The notes under the pieces: generated by a model
Databases searched by the model: none
Told to the model about the DNA's origin: nothing
What the model saw: only the letters and a program-made list of their open reading frames with translations
DNA from: Fluviirhizobium alvei
GTDB lineage: Bacteria > Pseudomonadota > Alphaproteobacteria > Rhizobiales > Rhizobiaceae
Assembly: GCF_030551875.1 (NCBI RefSeq)
Contig: NZ_JAUOZU010000008.1
Location: 124,001-188,000, forward strand
Direction of reading: 5' to 3'
Length of the DNA: 64,000 nucleotides
Translations under genes and position numbers: made by a program
Shown: piece after piece, positions 56,592 to 64,000 of the stretch
Layout: the number at the start of each line of letters is the position of its first letter
How positions within the stretch are numbered: the stretch's first letter is position 1

Positions 56592-57272
56592 GTGGATGAA
56601 ACCGTCATTGAACTGAAGGCTGCCGATCTGACGCTCGGCACAGCCGCAAGTGCCGTTCATGTCTTGAAGGGCATCGATCTCTCGGTCGGCAAGGGGACAT
56701 CAAACGGTATCACAGGTCCTTCCGGTTCGGGAAAATCGACGCTTCTGATGGTGCTTGCCGGCCTCGAACGGCTCGATCGCGGTGAGCTTCATATTGCAGG
56801 ACAGGCATTGCATGATGCCGATGAGGATACGCTCGCAGCCTTTCGTGGCCGCAATATCGGTATCGTCTTTCAGTCGTTCCATCTCATTCCGAACATGACC
56901 GCGATCGAAAATGTTGCTGTTCCGCTTGAACTTGCCAATGTTCCGGATGCTTTTTCGATTGCGCGCAAGGAACTGGAAGCCGTTGGCCTTGGCGAGCGGC
57001 TGGACCATTATCCGGGCCAGCTTTCGGGTGGCGAACAGCAACGCGTCGCTATTGCGCGCGCGCTCGCACCGTCGCCCACCCTGTTGATCGCCGACGAGCC
57101 GACCGGCAATCTCGATGGCGAAACCGGTCGGCAAATCGCCGATCTTATCTTCTCCAAACAGGCGGAGCGCAGCATGACGCTGGTTCTTGTCACCCATGAC
57201 CCTGCACTCGCCGCGCGCTGCCAACGCCAGATTCGCATCCGTTCCGGCCAGATCGTGGATGCGGGTGTCTGA
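56592..57272 (+). CDS. ABC transporter ATP-binding protein, YbbA/LolD-like
   Basis: 226 residues from a GTG at 56592 (VDETVIELKAADL), with AGGA 9 bases upstream; the frame extends further upstream into the opposite gene. Walker A is GPSGSGKS (42-49), the signature LSGGEQQRV, and Walker B LLIADEPTGNLDG. MacB/LolD class. Its TGA overlaps the permease ATG by 1 base. Probably acts with that permease in lipid or lipoprotein handling. Confidence 0.92.
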   Translation: MDETVIELKAADLTLGTAASAVHVLKGIDLSVGKGTSNGITGPSGSGKSTLLMVLAGLERLDRGELHIAGQALHDADEDTLAAFRGRNIGIVFQSFHLIPNMTAIENVAVPLELANVPDAFSIARKELEAVGLGERLDHYPGQLSGGEQQRVAIARALAPSPTLLIADEPTGNLDGETGRQIADLIFSKQAERSMTLVLVTHDPALAARCQRQIRIRSGQIVDAGV

Positions 57273-59827
57273 TGCGGCAGCTTATCCGGATCATTGCGAG
57301 CTTGCCGCTGGCGCTCAGACTGGCCCTGCGCGAAATGCGCGGCGGGGTCAGCGGCTTTTATATCTTCATTCTCTGCATCGTGCTGGGAACGGCAGCGATT
57401 GCCGGCGTCAATTCCGTGGCGCGTTCGATGACCAGCTCGATCGATTCGCGGGGCCGCGAAATCCTGGCCGGCGATATCCGTTTCGAACTGAAGCAGCGCG
57501 AAGCATCGGCCGATGAACGGGCCTGGCTCGACAGTCTCGGCCAGGTTGCCGTCGCCTCCAACCTCCGCTCCATGGTTCGTCGTTCCGACAAGACCAACCA
57601 GGCTCTCGCGGAAGTGAAGGCAGTTGACGGGGCCTATCCGCTTTATGGAACATTCACGGCAGAGCCGAACCAGCCGTTGAAGGAGCTGATCGGCGAGAAG
57701 GACGGCACGTTCGGCGCCCTCGCACAGCCGATGCTGCTCGACCGTCTGGACCTCAAGATCGGTGACAGGATCCTGCTGGGCGACCTCGAACTCGTCATCC
57801 GCGGCACGGTGGTCAACGAGCCTGACCAGCTTTCCGATGGTTTCGGATTTGCCCCGAGGCTTCTCGTTTCACGTGAAGCACTTGCCAAGACCGGACTTGT
57901 GCGAACCGGAAGCCTGGTCGATAACAATTACCGTATCAAGCTCGACAGCCCCGCCTTGCCGGCACGGCTGATCCGGCAGGAGGCCAACCAGAAATTCCCC
58001 GAAGCCGGATGGTCGATCCGTTCGGCTGCGAATGCGGCGCCGTCGCTGACGCAGAATATCGACCGCTTTTCGGATTTCCTGACCCTCGTCGGCCTGGCAG
58101 CGCTTGCTGCCGGCGGTGTCGGCGTCGCCAATGCGGTCAGCGCCTTTCTCGATCGCAAGCGCCAGGTCATTGCCTCCTTCAAGAGCCTCGGCGCGCCGGG
58201 CCATCTGATCCTGTCGATCTATATGATCCAGATCCTGGCCATTGCGACGATCGCGATTCTCATCGGTCTGGTGCTTGGAGCAATGATCGCGCCGGTCGCG
58301 GGCTACTTCCTTGCTTCCTACCTGCCGGTCGATACGGGGCTTGCCATCTATCCTTCGGCACTGGGTGCTGCGGCGCTCTTCGGCTATCTGACAGCGATTG
58401 CCTTTTCAATCTTGCCGCTCGGCCGCGCCCGTCTCATCCGCGCGACCGAACTTCTGCGCGCTCAAGGCTATGAAGGCTGGCGCAGTGTGCCGCTACGCTA
58501 CTATGTGGCCGCGGCGATGGCTTTTCTCGCGATCACGGGCCTTGCCGTCGTAACCTCCGGCGACCGGTTCATCGCGCTTGTTTTCATCGGTTCGACGGCC
58601 CTCGCCTTCATCGTTCTCCGGCTGGTGGCGATGCTGGTGGCATTGCTCGCGCGCCGGGCGCCACGGACCCGCTCGCCATCGCTCCGGCTGGCGCTCGGCA
58701 ACATCCACCGGCCGGGTGCCCTGACGGCGCCGGTCGTGCTTTCGCTTGGGCTTGGCCTGACTTTGCTTGCTGCACTTGCCCTCATCGAAGGCAATCTCCG
58801 CGGCAATCTGTCTGGTGCGCTGGCCGAGAAGGCACCGAACTTCTTCTTCGTCGATATCCAGAGCAAGGATGTCGACGGTTTCCGAACGCTCGTCAGGGAA
58901 AACGCGCCCAAAGGCAACATTGTCGAAGTGCCGATGTTGCGTGGCCGTATCCTCGCTTTCAACGGCCAGGATGTGCAGAAGCGCAATGTGCCGCCGGAAG
59001 CGCGCTGGGTGCTGCAGGGCGACCGTGGCATTACATATGCAGAGACAATGCCGGTCAATTCCTCGCTGGCCGAGGGCAAATGGTGGGCGCCCGACTATAG
59101 CGGTGAGCCGCTCGTCTCCTTTGCGGCCCAGGAAGCCGGAGAACTCGGGCTCAAGGTCGGCGATACCGTGACGGTCAATGTCCTCGGGCGCAACATCACG
59201 GCGCGCATTGCCAATTTCCGCCATGTCGAATGGCGGTCGATGTCGATCAATTTCGTCATGGTGTTTTCGCCCAATACGTTCCGCGGCGCGCCGCATGCGT
59301 GGTTGGCGACGCTGACCGCCCCAGGCGCGACAGCTGCGGAGGATGCCAAAGTCATGCGCGCGGTCGCCAATGCCTATCCCGGCATCACCAGCATCCGCGT
59401 CAAGGATGCGCTGGATGTGGCGGCGACCATCGTCGGGCAGCTGGCTGTGGCGATCCGGGCTGCCTCGACGGTGGCGCTGGTGGTTTCGGTTCTGGTGCTG
59501 GCGGGTGCGATCGCTGCCGGCAACCGGGCGCGCATTCACGATGCGGTGGTGCTGAAAACGCTCGGAGCCCGCCGATCCATGCTGGTTCGCGCCTATCTCA
59601 TCGAATATGTCCTGCTTGGGCTCGCCGCATCGGTCTTCGCGCTCGGTGCCGCCACGGCTGCATCCTGGTATGTGGTGACGCAAATCATGGATCTGCCCTT
59701 CACCTTCCTGCCGGCGACAGCGCTTGTAACGCTTGTGATCGCGCTTGCAGTTACGGCGGGGACGGGGCTTGCCGGAACATGGACGGTTCTCGGACAGAAG
59801 GCGGCGCCGATGCTCCGGGAACTTTGA
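57272..59827 (+). CDS. ABC transporter permease, YbbP/FtsX-like
   Basis: 851 residues. Ten or so hydrophobic segments in two FtsX-type halves. One N-terminal segment is at about 25-45, there is a group near 260-400 with the FtsX core ANAVSAFLDRKRQVIASFKSLG, and a final group near 715-845 with DAVVLKTLGARRSMLVRAYLIEY. Two large periplasmic domains lie between them. This is the YbbP architecture, partner of YbbA and TesA. Function in E. coli is not fully defined. Confidence 0.92.
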   Translation: MRQLIRIIASLPLALRLALREMRGGVSGFYIFILCIVLGTAAIAGVNSVARSMTSSIDSRGREILAGDIRFELKQREASADERAWLDSLGQVAVASNLRSMVRRSDKTNQALAEVKAVDGAYPLYGTFTAEPNQPLKELIGEKDGTFGALAQPMLLDRLDLKIGDRILLGDLELVIRGTVVNEPDQLSDGFGFAPRLLVSREALAKTGLVRTGSLVDNNYRIKLDSPALPARLIRQEANQKFPEAGWSIRSAANAAPSLTQNIDRFSDFLTLVGLAALAAGGVGVANAVSAFLDRKRQVIASFKSLGAPGHLILSIYMIQILAIATIAILIGLVLGAMIAPVAGYFLASYLPVDTGLAIYPSALGAAALFGYLTAIAFSILPLGRARLIRATELLRAQGYEGWRSVPLRYYVAAAMAFLAITGLAVVTSGDRFIALVFIGSTALAFIVLRLVAMLVALLARRAPRTRSPSLRLALGNIHRPGALTAPVVLSLGLGLTLLAALALIEGNLRGNLSGALAEKAPNFFFVDIQSKDVDGFRTLVRENAPKGNIVEVPMLRGRILAFNGQDVQKRNVPPEARWVLQGDRGITYAETMPVNSSLAEGKWWAPDYSGEPLVSFAAQEAGELGLKVGDTVTVNVLGRNITARIANFRHVEWRSMSINFVMVFSPNTFRGAPHAWLATLTAPGATAAEDAKVMRAVANAYPGITSIRVKDALDVAATIVGQLAVAIRAASTVALVVSVLVLAGAIAAGNRARIHDAVVLKTLGARRSMLVRAYLIEYVLLGLAASVFALGAATAASWYVVTQIMDLPFTFLPATALVTLVIALAVTAGTGLAGTWTVLGQKAAPMLREL

Positions 59828-60025
59828 TGTAGTGTTCCGAACGGCAATTCAGGGATGCAATTGCTTTCGCATTTGTCATGCAAAAGCCCTTGCCACCGTG
59901 TTTGCAAAGACCCATATTCGGTCCATGCTAGCTGGAGCTCCGCAGCGGCAACACGGGTGCTGACCGCAATTCCGGGTCACTGATCCTGTTCCGTGCGTTC
60001 AATCGGGGCTTTGAGAGAGGAAAAC

Positions 60026-60772
60026 ATGTCTGATTTCAGGGATTTCCAAACCCGGACGACGAGTGGCATCGATATTCGCAGTGCCGCTGAGATCGATCAG
60101 GGTCTGCGCGCCTATATGCTCAAGGTTTACAACCTTATGGCGCTTGGCGTCGCGCTCACCGGTCTCGTCGCCTATGCCTTCGCCGAAATGGCAGGAACGG
60201 CCACGAACCTTACCGCCTTCGGTCAGGCGATCTACATGAGCCCGCTGCGCTGGGTCATCCTGCTTGCGCCGCTTGGGCTTGCCTTCTTCATGGGCTTCCG
60301 CCTGCATGCGATGAGTGAGGCTGCCGCCCAGATCACCTACTGGATCTATGCGGCGCTGGTCGGCGCATCGCTGTCGAGCATCTTCCTGGTCTATACAAAC
60401 GCCTCGATCGTGCAGACCTTTGCCGTGACCGCAGCCTCCTTCGGCGCCCTGTCGCTTTACGGCTACACCACCAAGCGCAGTCTGTCGGGCATGGGCACGT
60501 TCCTGATGATGGGCCTGTTCGGTCTGATCATCGCCTCGGTCGTGAACATCTTCCTGCAGTCGTCGGCACTCAACTTCGCCGTATCGGTGATCGGCGTGCT
60601 GGTGTTTGCCGGCCTGACCGCCTGGGATACCCAGCAGATCAAGGAAATGTACCTCGAATCGGATGATTCCGAGACGATGGGCAAGAAGGCCATCATGGGC
60701 GCACTGACGCTTTACATGGACTTCATCAACCTGTTCCTGTTCCTGCTTCGCTTCCTCGGCGACCGCGAATAA
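60026..60772 (+). CDS. BAX inhibitor-1 / YccA family membrane protein
   Basis: 248 residues from the ATG at 60026 (MSDFRDFQTRTTSG), preceded by GAGAGGAAA. Seven hydrophobic segments from about residue 35 to the end. The conserved C-terminus AWDTQQIKEMYLESDD and MDFINLFLFLLRFLG is typical. YccA-type members affect FtsH protease or calcium handling; the role here is unknown. Confidence 0.93.
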   Translation: MSDFRDFQTRTTSGIDIRSAAEIDQGLRAYMLKVYNLMALGVALTGLVAYAFAEMAGTATNLTAFGQAIYMSPLRWVILLAPLGLAFFMGFRLHAMSEAAAQITYWIYAALVGASLSSIFLVYTNASIVQTFAVTAASFGALSLYGYTTKRSLSGMGTFLMMGLFGLIIASVVNIFLQSSALNFAVSVIGVLVFAGLTAWDTQQIKEMYLESDDSETMGKKAIMGALTLYMDFINLFLFLLRFLGDRE

Positions 60773-60796
60773 GCTACGACAAGATATGGTTTACAG

Positions 60797-60820
60797 GGGC
60801 GGCAGCGATGCCGCCCTTTT
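60797..60820 (+). terminator. Rho-independent terminator after the BAX inhibitor-1 gene
   Basis: GGGCGGCA, loop GCGA, TGCCGCCC, then TTTT (60817-60820). It lies just ahead of the GNAT gene. Confidence 0.88.
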
Positions 60821-60836
60821 GCATGGGAACAGATCA

Positions 60837-61385
60837 ATGAAGATCAATATCCGCGATGCGGCTGCCACGGATGTGGCTACGATTACTGCAATCTACCGCG
60901 AATCGGTGCTCAACGGTGTCGGGACCTACGAGCTCGATCCACCCGACGAGGCTGAAATGGCAAAGCGCTTCGCCTCGATCACCGGGCAGAATTTTCCCTA
61001 TCTGATCGCCGAAAACGATCAGGGCGTGGTCATGGGTTATGCCTATGCATCGCCATTCCGCACCCGCCCTGCCTATCGTTATCTGGCGGAAGATTCCATT
61101 TATGTGGCGCCGGATGCGCGCGGTATGAATGTCGGCGGACAATTGCTCGACGCCCTGCTCAGCCGCTCGGCAGCACTCGGCCTGCGGCAGATGGTGGCCG
61201 TGATCGGCGGACCCAACCCCGCCTCTGTCGCCCTGCATGAAAAGGCGGGTTTCAAGCATTGCGGCCGCATGCCGGCTACCGGGCTGAAATTCGGCCAATG
61301 GCTCGATACGGTTATCATGCAGATCGAACTCGGCGAGGGGGCGTCCACCATCCCTTCGGCAGAACCCGATCTCAAGGGTTACTGA
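60837..61385 (+). CDS. GNAT N-acetyltransferase, phosphinothricin/methionine-sulfoximine acetyltransferase-like
   Basis: 182 residues from the ATG at 60837 (MKINIRDAAATDVATITAIYRESV). ATYELDPP-type opening (GVGTYELDPPDEAEM) and the acetyl-CoA region DSIYVAPDARGMNVGGQLLDALL with NPASVALHEKAGF are characteristic. PAT-like enzymes acetylate phosphinothricin, methionine sulfoximine or similar amino acids; the natural substrate is uncertain. Confidence 0.87.
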   Translation: MKINIRDAAATDVATITAIYRESVLNGVGTYELDPPDEAEMAKRFASITGQNFPYLIAENDQGVVMGYAYASPFRTRPAYRYLAEDSIYVAPDARGMNVGGQLLDALLSRSAALGLRQMVAVIGGPNPASVALHEKAGFKHCGRMPATGLKFGQWLDTVIMQIELGEGASTIPSAEPDLKGY

Positions 61386-61592
61386 TCACTGGTCTGCGAG
61401 CTTCATTTCGGGATCATAGTCCTTGCCCGGAACATCCTTCACCACGGCCTGACCGGCGATCATCTGGCCGGTCACGCTGTTGAAGGTCAGGCTCGGCGAG
61501 CCATGAAGCTCCCAGCCCTTGTTGAGGGCTGCCGTGATGCGGTGGCAGAAGCTTGAATCGTCCGGGCCGGTCAGGAACCGATAGACTTTCAT
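61386..61592 (-). CDS. DUF1737 small protein
   Basis: 68 residues (MKVYRFLTGPDDSSFCHRITAALNKGWELHGSP in two parts: the first 15, and ALNKGWELHGSPS). Compact DUF1737 fold, function unknown. Its ATG overlaps the citE-like stop by 4 bases, so the two are coupled. Confidence 0.85.
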   Translation of the reverse strand: MKVYRFLTGPDDSSFCHRITAALNKGWELHGSPSLTFNSVTGQMIAGQAVVKDVPGKDYDPEMKLADQ

Positions 61593-62497
61593 TCCGATTT
61601 CATCCCCTTGTTGATTTGCCTGACACGCGCGAGCAATCTCAGCGCCTGTTCGAAATGCAGCCGTTCGACCATGCTGCCGTTGATGTTGATTGCATTGCTT
61701 TTCTCGTTACCCGGCTGTGAGAAGGCTGCAACGATCAATTCCGCTTCGGCGATTTCGCGGTCCGACGGGCGGAAATGCTGGTTTGCACCGGCAATCTGGG
61801 CCGGGTGAATGAGCATCTTGCCATCAAAGCCCATCGCGCGGCCCTGCAGGCACTCGGCTTCAAAGGGGCCGAGGTCGCGGAATTCGTTCGATACGGAATC
61901 GATAACCGTCAGGCCGAATGCGCGGCCCGCCAACACCACCTGCATCAGGTAGGGGATCAGATAGGTGCGGGCCGGATCCGGCAGGACGCCGGTATCCTTG
62001 CGCAGATCGTTGAGACCGACGACCAGGCAATCGAGCCGCCCGCCCGACGTCCGACCGGCTTCTGCGATCGAACCGGCATTGAGTATCGCGAGCGGCGTTT
62101 CCATCATCGCCCAGATCCGCAACGTCTCCGGAGCATCGTTCTCCGCTAGATAGGATGCCATGTCGAGAATATCGTCCCGCGCGCGGACTTTCGGCAGCAG
62201 CACCGCATCGGGGCGCACCTCGAGGATCAGCTCGCAATCAGCCCGATAGTGGGGGGAGGCGGCATCGTTGATCCTGACGATCACTTCCCGGTCGCCATCC
62301 TGCCGGTTGCTGAAGTAGTCGCGGATATTGCGTCGGCCCTCTTCCTTCATGTCTTCGGCCACAGCATCCTCGAGATCGAGGATCACGGCATCGGCCTCAA
62401 GGCTCGTCAGCTTGGCGATGGCGCGCGGATTGGAGGCCGGCAGGCAAAGCACGGAGCGGCGCGGGCGTGCGGGATGCATGTCTGAAAAAGTCACCAT
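61589..62497 (-). CDS. CitE/HpcH-type CoA ester lyase
   Basis: 302 residues from the ATG at 62497; a later ATG at 62479 (MHPARPRRSVL) is also possible and neither has a strong ribosome site. PRRSVLCLPASNPRAIAKL and DAVILDLEDAVAEDMK open a TIM-barrel of the citrate-lyase beta / malyl-CoA lyase family. The metal acid is in LILEVRPDAVLLPKV, and AMMETPLAILNAGSIA and GKMLIHPAQI are further active-site motifs. Substrate unknown. Coupled to a DUF1737 gene. Confidence 0.87.
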   Translation of the reverse strand: MVTFSDMHPARPRRSVLCLPASNPRAIAKLTSLEADAVILDLEDAVAEDMKEEGRRNIRDYFSNRQDGDREVIVRINDAASPHYRADCELILEVRPDAVLLPKVRARDDILDMASYLAENDAPETLRIWAMMETPLAILNAGSIAEAGRTSGGRLDCLVVGLNDLRKDTGVLPDPARTYLIPYLMQVVLAGRAFGLTVIDSVSNEFRDLGPFEAECLQGRAMGFDGKMLIHPAQIAGANQHFRPSDREIAEAELIVAAFSQPGNEKSNAININGSMVERLHFEQALRLLARVRQINKGMKSE

Positions 62498-62607
62498 AAC
62501 CGTTCTATGGCCGGATTTTCGACCGACTTCAAGGATAAGTGAGCGGCAAGCCTCTTGCAAAAGAGCCGTTCCTGTCCCACATTGTGGTCATGGAAAGGGT
62601 GAATCCC

Positions 62608-62859
62608 ATGAAAAGCATACGTTCTTTCTTGCTGACACTTGCGGGCCTGACATTCGTTGCCGTCACCGCGCTCTTTACTGCCTCGCTTGGTCTTGCGATC
62701 GCCGGCATCGTTTCGGTTCTGATCCTCGGTCAATGGCTGTCGACGGTGCTGACAGGCGGAGATGCGCGTCCCGTGCGCGTTTACGCTCGCAGCCGCCGGA
62801 CACAACGCGATGACATGCGCGTCTGGAACGATGGCAAGGGCACGATCATCGACATGTGA
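62608..62859 (+). CDS. Small membrane protein, unknown
   Basis: 83 residues from the ATG at 62608, with AAGGG upstream. Two hydrophobic segments (about 6-28 and 29-48) followed by a basic tail with RSRRTQRDDMRVWNDGKGTIIDM. No family recognised. Followed by a strong terminator. Confidence 0.65.
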   Translation: MKSIRSFLLTLAGLTFVAVTALFTASLGLAIAGIVSVLILGQWLSTVLTGGDARPVRVYARSRRTQRDDMRVWNDGKGTIIDM

Positions 62860-62889
62860 TTGACATGGCCGGGTGCGCCCAGGCCGATG

Positions 62890-62918
62890 AAAGGCGGTGC
62901 CATTGGGCCGCCTTTTTT
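62890..62918 (+). terminator. Rho-independent terminator
   Basis: AAAGGCGG (62890-62897), 10-base loop, CCGCCTTT (62908-62915), inside a T-run to 62918. Ends the small membrane protein gene before the MoxR gene. Confidence 0.88.
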
Positions 62919-62974
62919 GTTGCCCGGCGTTTGCCGCCGATCTAAGACAGACCATGCTTAACGGATACGAGACG

Positions 62975-63817
62975 ATGCATTTTCAGGGGACTGCCAACTA
63001 TATTGCCGACAAGGACCTGATGATTGCCGTCAATGCCGCCATCCGGCTGGAGCGGCCGTTGCTCGTCAAGGGCGAGCCGGGTACCGGCAAGACGGAGCTG
63101 GCACGGCAGATCGCCGAGGGGCTTGGTCTCGAACTCATCGAATGGAACATCAAATCCACCACCAAGGCGCATCAGGGTCTCTATGAATATGATGCTGTCT
63201 CGCGCCTGCGCGACAGCCAGCTGGGGGACGAGCGCGTCCACGACATTTCCAACTATATCCGTCGCGGCAAGCTCTGGGAGGCATTTGCGGCCGGTCGCAA
63301 GGTGGTCCTGCTGATCGACGAGATCGACAAGGCCGACATCGAGTTTCCCAACGATCTGTTGCAGGAACTCGACCGGATGGAGTTCCATGTCTATGAGACC
63401 GGCGAAACCATCCGTGCCGATGTGCGTCCGATCGTCATCATCACATCCAACAACGAGAAGGAACTGCCGGATGCCTTTCTGCGCCGCTGTTTCTTCCACT
63501 ATATCCGCTTTCCGGATGCCGACACTTTGGCGGCGATCGTCGAGGTTCATTATCCGGGCATCAAGAAGCGTCTGTTGAGTGAAGCCTTGACCCGCTTTTT
63601 CGAGATCCGGGAAACGCCGGGGCTGAAGAAGAAGCCGTCGACATCCGAAGCGCTCGACTGGATCAGGCTGCTCGTGTCCGACGATGTCGAGCCCGAGACC
63701 CTTGCCGCCTCCGACAAGAATGCGCTGCCCAAACTGCATGGTGCGCTTCTGAAGAACGAGCAGGATGTGCATCTGTTCGAACGCCTGGCCTTCATGGCGC
63801 GGCGCGAGATGCGCTAG
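62975..63817 (+). CDS. MoxR-family AAA+ ATPase
   Basis: 280 residues from an ATG at 62975 (MHFQGTANYIADKDL); an ATG at 62954 would add seven residues. Walker A is GEPGTGKT (33-40), Walker B is VVLLIDEIDKAD, and sensor 1 is ITSNNEKELPDAF. MoxR ATPases usually act with a von Willebrand factor A protein encoded next door as chaperones for metal-enzyme assembly; such a partner, if present, would lie beyond the window. Related to CoxD but far from the coxSLM-like genes here. Confidence 0.9.
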   Translation: MHFQGTANYIADKDLMIAVNAAIRLERPLLVKGEPGTGKTELARQIAEGLGLELIEWNIKSTTKAHQGLYEYDAVSRLRDSQLGDERVHDISNYIRRGKLWEAFAAGRKVVLLIDEIDKADIEFPNDLLQELDRMEFHVYETGETIRADVRPIVIITSNNEKELPDAFLRRCFFHYIRFPDADTLAAIVEVHYPGIKKRLLSEALTRFFEIRETPGLKKKPSTSEALDWIRLLVSDDVEPETLAASDKNALPKLHGALLKNEQDVHLFERLAFMARREMR

Positions 63818-64000
63818 GGCGGGGAGCCCTGAGCAAGCTTTTCGCCCGTAACGCGTTGCTTCCACCAGATTGATATTCGCTTTCACCCGGTATAGAGAAG
63901 AACCGTGGTGATTTGCCGGCCGGCTTGCAGCCACGTTAAACAAATCGCTAAATAGGGCCACCGCATCCGGGGACCAGTCGCGATCTGTTTGACGCCGGCA
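63818..64000. other. Non-coding end of the window
   Basis: 183 bases after the MoxR stop with no supported gene inside the window. TTGATA and TATAGA at 63870 and 63891 are only 15 bases apart, short for a sigma-70 promoter. Confidence 0.3.

Noticed and set aside
63870-63896. Sigma-70 promoter at the window end
   Set aside because: The spacer is 15 bases, shorter than the usual 16-18, and no gene start is visible downstream.

Overview
This looks like chromosomal core DNA from an alphaproteobacterium of the Rhizobiales, most likely Rhizobiaceae. The evidence is the high-GC coding style, 5-aminolevulinate synthase (Shemin-pathway haem synthesis), CpdR, a TIGR02302-type protein, a DUF4167 protein, a bioMNY biotin transporter, PtsP, and several chemoreceptors that carry CheR/CheB tethering pentapeptides. 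No phage, transposase, CRISPR array or rRNA operon was found. Two tRNA genes (Arg-CCT, Leu-CAA) are present. TTG and GTG starts are common.

Layout. 0-3 kb: the 5' end of ftsX, then ftsE (leftward), an unknown membrane protein, hpt and cpdR. 3-11 kb: a leftward amino-acid/envelope group (argH, lptM, lysA, a large TIGR02302 membrane protein), a TlpA-type thioredoxin divergent from argH, and bioMNY. 11.5-14 kb: a secreted RTX protein with seven propeller-like repeats. 14-17.4 kb: YceI and a hemerythrin-like protein, divergent from two flavin split-barrel-like proteins, one fused to GAF and a possible winged helix. 17.6-24.2 kb: lysC, ptsP, prfA-prmC and the DUF4167 gene, which has a structured leader. 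24.3-32 kb: CheW with a soluble PAS chemoreceptor, thiN, an ABC-F protein, tRNA-Arg and a Cache chemoreceptor. 32-39.5 kb: an MHS transporter, dxr, a serine hydrolase, hemA and a globin-coupled chemoreceptor. 39.7-43.4 kb: a three-subunit molybdenum hydroxylase of the form II / xanthine dehydrogenase type. 43.7-49.6 kb: a lipoprotein, tRNA-Leu, YqaA, DsbB, HNH nuclease, AlkA-like glycosylase, GloB, a methyltransferase and TyrC. 49.6-56.5 kb: an acetyltransferase plus flippase pair, the comF-grxC-nitrilase-DUF1178 group, ThpR and a TesA-like esterase. 56.6-64 kb: a YbbA/YbbP ABC exporter, a BAX-inhibitor-1 protein, GNAT, a citE-like lyase and a MoxR ATPase.

Connections. Haem supply (hemA) sits beside a haem-binding globin chemoreceptor. 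Three chemoreceptors and one CheW lie within about 15 kb but outside any visible che operon. Disulfide and thiol chemistry recurs (TlpA, DsbB, GrxC, GloB). The best candidates for undescribed biology are the split-barrel/GAF pair facing the hemerythrin gene, the propeller RTX protein, and the mutually exclusive hairpins upstream of the DUF4167 gene.
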